Shown here piece by piece: positions 5,366-5,879 of a stretch of DNA of 5,879 bases; within the stretch, counting starts at the first letter, position 1, and the number at the start of each line of letters is the position of its first letter. The notes beneath the pieces were generated by a model. It did no database searches and had not been told where the DNA came from. It saw only the letters and a program-made list of their open reading frames with translations. The stretch is from contig JAUWIS010000057.1 of the NCBI GenBank assembly GCA_030605245.1, forward strand, positions 1 through 5,879, in the 5' to 3' direction. This stretch comes from Methanobacteriota archaeon (GTDB lineage: Archaea; Thermoplasmatota; JASEFT01; JAUWIS01). Both the position numbers and the translations under genes were made by a program.

Positions 5366-5560
5366 TTATCAAATCCAATTTGATGAGAGGATGAACTCTA
5401 TTTATCTGAAAAACTTTTTCAAAGAAAAAGTTTTTTTCATTGAATGCGACGGAAAACCGTTTTACGGTTTTCCTAGCATCTTAGGAATCTTCCTTGAAAA
5501 TTCCGTAAGATGGAAAGTATATGCTTTCCATTCACTCAAAAATTTTTTGAAATTTTTTCA
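5366..5560 (+). repeat. Second string of different hairpins, between XPD and LSm
   Basis: At least six inverted repeats are packed in 195 bases. First: ATCAAAT (5368-5374) with 5378-5384, loop CCA. Second: 5409-5420 with 5424-5435, loop AAA, 12 pairs. Third: GGAAAACCGT (5451-5460) with ACGGTTTTCC (5464-5473), loop TTT, perfect. Fourth: ATCTTAGGAAT (5478-5488) with 5500-5511, one bulged base. Fifth: ATGGAAAG (5510-5517) with CTTTCCAT (5524-5531), six-base loop. Sixth: an almost perfect palindrome at 5536-5550, followed by TGAAA/TTTCA at 5548-5560. Stem sequences differ from each other. A 60-codon frame across it (5391-5573) reads the stems as low-complexity Phe/Lys-rich sequence and is probably not a gene. 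The layout mirrors the string at 2738-2906. Confidence 0.65.
5431..5437 (+). terminator. T-run, likely terminator for the DUF6015-like / XPD unit
   Basis: Seven consecutive T residues lie about 95 bases beyond the XPD stop, at the 3' foot of a 12-pair hairpin. Archaeal termination needs mainly a T-run, so this is the best candidate stop; T-runs at 5543-5548 and 5553-5558 could act as backups. Confidence 0.45.
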
Positions 5561-5567
5561 TGAAAAG

Positions 5568-5575
5568 GTTTAAAT
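5568..5575 (+). promoter_or_regulatory. TATA-like box of the LSm gene
   Basis: GTTTAAAT is centred about 26 bases before the ATG at 5598, predicting a leaderless transcript. It lies just after the hairpin string, so LSm probably has its own promoter and does not depend on readthrough from XPD. Confidence 0.55.
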
Positions 5576-5597
5576 TCCAATACCCTCATTCAATAGT

Positions 5598-5813
5598 ATG
5601 GTACTACCAATAAATGTATTGGAAAAATCTTTGAACACAAAAATAACACTTTTGCTTAAAGACAGCAGAACACTTAAGGGAAAACTCACAGGTTATGATG
5701 ACTATATGAATATGGTGCTTGAGGATGTCGAGGAAAACAAGGATGGAAATATCAGGCGTCTTGGCATCGTTATCCTGCGCGGTAATAATGTTATAACAAT
5801 TTCTCCTGAATGA
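5598..5813 (+). CDS. Sm-like archaeal RNA-binding protein (LSm/SmAP)
   Basis: LSm proteins form heptameric or hexameric rings that bind U-rich single-stranded RNA and help in RNA processing and turnover. The 71-residue length is typical for an archaeal single-domain LSm. A short N-terminal helix (LPINVLEKSLN) is followed by the Sm1 strands: ITLLLKDSRTLKGKLTGYD (16-34), then DYMNMVLEDVEE with Asn38 at the usual RNA-contact position. The Sm2 motif is GIVILRGNNVITISPE (56-71), with Arg61 and Asn63 in the ring-lining RGNN. It starts with an ATG that has a TATA-like box but no ribosome binding site, so it is probably leaderless. The next gene begins five bases after its stop and is likely co-transcribed. 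Its RNA targets cannot be deduced from the window. Confidence 0.96.
   Translation: MVLPINVLEKSLNTKITLLLKDSRTLKGKLTGYDDYMNMVLEDVEENKDGNIRRLGIVILRGNNVITISPE
5790..5797 (+). promoter_or_regulatory. Possible TATA-like box inside the LSm 3' end
   Basis: GTTATAAC is centred about 26 bases before the ATG at 5819 and could drive a leaderless transcript of the nucleotidyltransferase. It is also ordinary LSm coding sequence for the Sm2 strand, so the match may be accidental. Confidence 0.25.
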
Positions 5814-5818
5814 TTTTT

Positions 5819-5879
5819 ATGCAGGCCGTAATCCTCGCAGGTGGTTTGGGAACACGGCTTAGACCTTTGACATATACCA
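5819..5879 (+). CDS. Sugar-phosphate nucleotidyltransferase, N-terminal 20 codons only
   Basis: The frame begins MQAVILAGGLGTRLRPLT, the signature of the NTP_transferase family, in which GGLGTRLRP binds the nucleotide triphosphate. Members make dTDP-, UDP- or GDP-sugars from a sugar 1-phosphate; which sugar and nucleotide cannot be told from 20 residues, and a GlmU-like bifunctional enzyme is also possible. It is cut by the window edge after 61 bases. The ATG lies five bases after the LSm stop with no ribosome binding site, suggesting either coupling to LSm or an internal leaderless promoter. Confidence 0.9.
   Translation, partial: MQAVILAGGLGTRLRPLTYT

Noticed and set aside
5391..5573. A 60-codon plus-strand frame starting with ATG after GAGAGG
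   Set aside because: It runs through the hairpin string, its product is Phe/Lys-rich with each stem read twice in mirrored form, it ends inside the LSm promoter, and it matches no family I know.

Overview
The window looks like a stretch of an AT-rich archaeal chromosome. Evidence for Archaea: an XPD-type helicase with an iron-sulfur domain, a 71-residue LSm (Sm-like) protein, a tRNA-Leu gene without an encoded CCA, a small protein resembling an archaea-only family, and TATA-type boxes centred about 26 to 30 bases upstream of start codons. Several genes therefore look leaderless or nearly so. I cannot name the lineage with confidence; a euryarchaeal or Thermoplasmata-like genome is a reasonable guess.

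Layout. On the minus strand, reading leftward from about 2580, there is a 290-residue protein of unknown function with an Mrr-like N-terminal half. It is followed by a molybdenum cofactor cluster, moaA - moaE - (14-codon mini-ORF) - moaC. moaC runs off the left edge. MoaA and MoaC together make cyclic pyranopterin monophosphate from GTP. MoaE is the large subunit of molybdopterin synthase, which then adds the sulfurs. Its small partner MoaD is not in the window.

On the plus strand, a tRNA-Leu(GAG) gene starts at 2652, divergent from the 290-residue gene. About 300 bases of non-coding DNA follow, carrying a string of five back-to-back hairpins. Next come a 134-residue DUF6015-like protein and the XPD helicase, probably co-transcribed. 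A second non-coding stretch (5338-5597) carries another string of unrelated hairpins. The window ends with an LSm RNA-binding protein and the first 20 codons of a sugar-phosphate nucleotidyltransferase.

Most genes are ordinary archaeal housekeeping genes. The least explained parts are the two hairpin strings, the tiny SD-bearing ORF between moaE and moaC, the 290-residue two-part protein, and the pairing of the DUF6015-like gene with XPD. I see no mobile element, CRISPR array or defence system.
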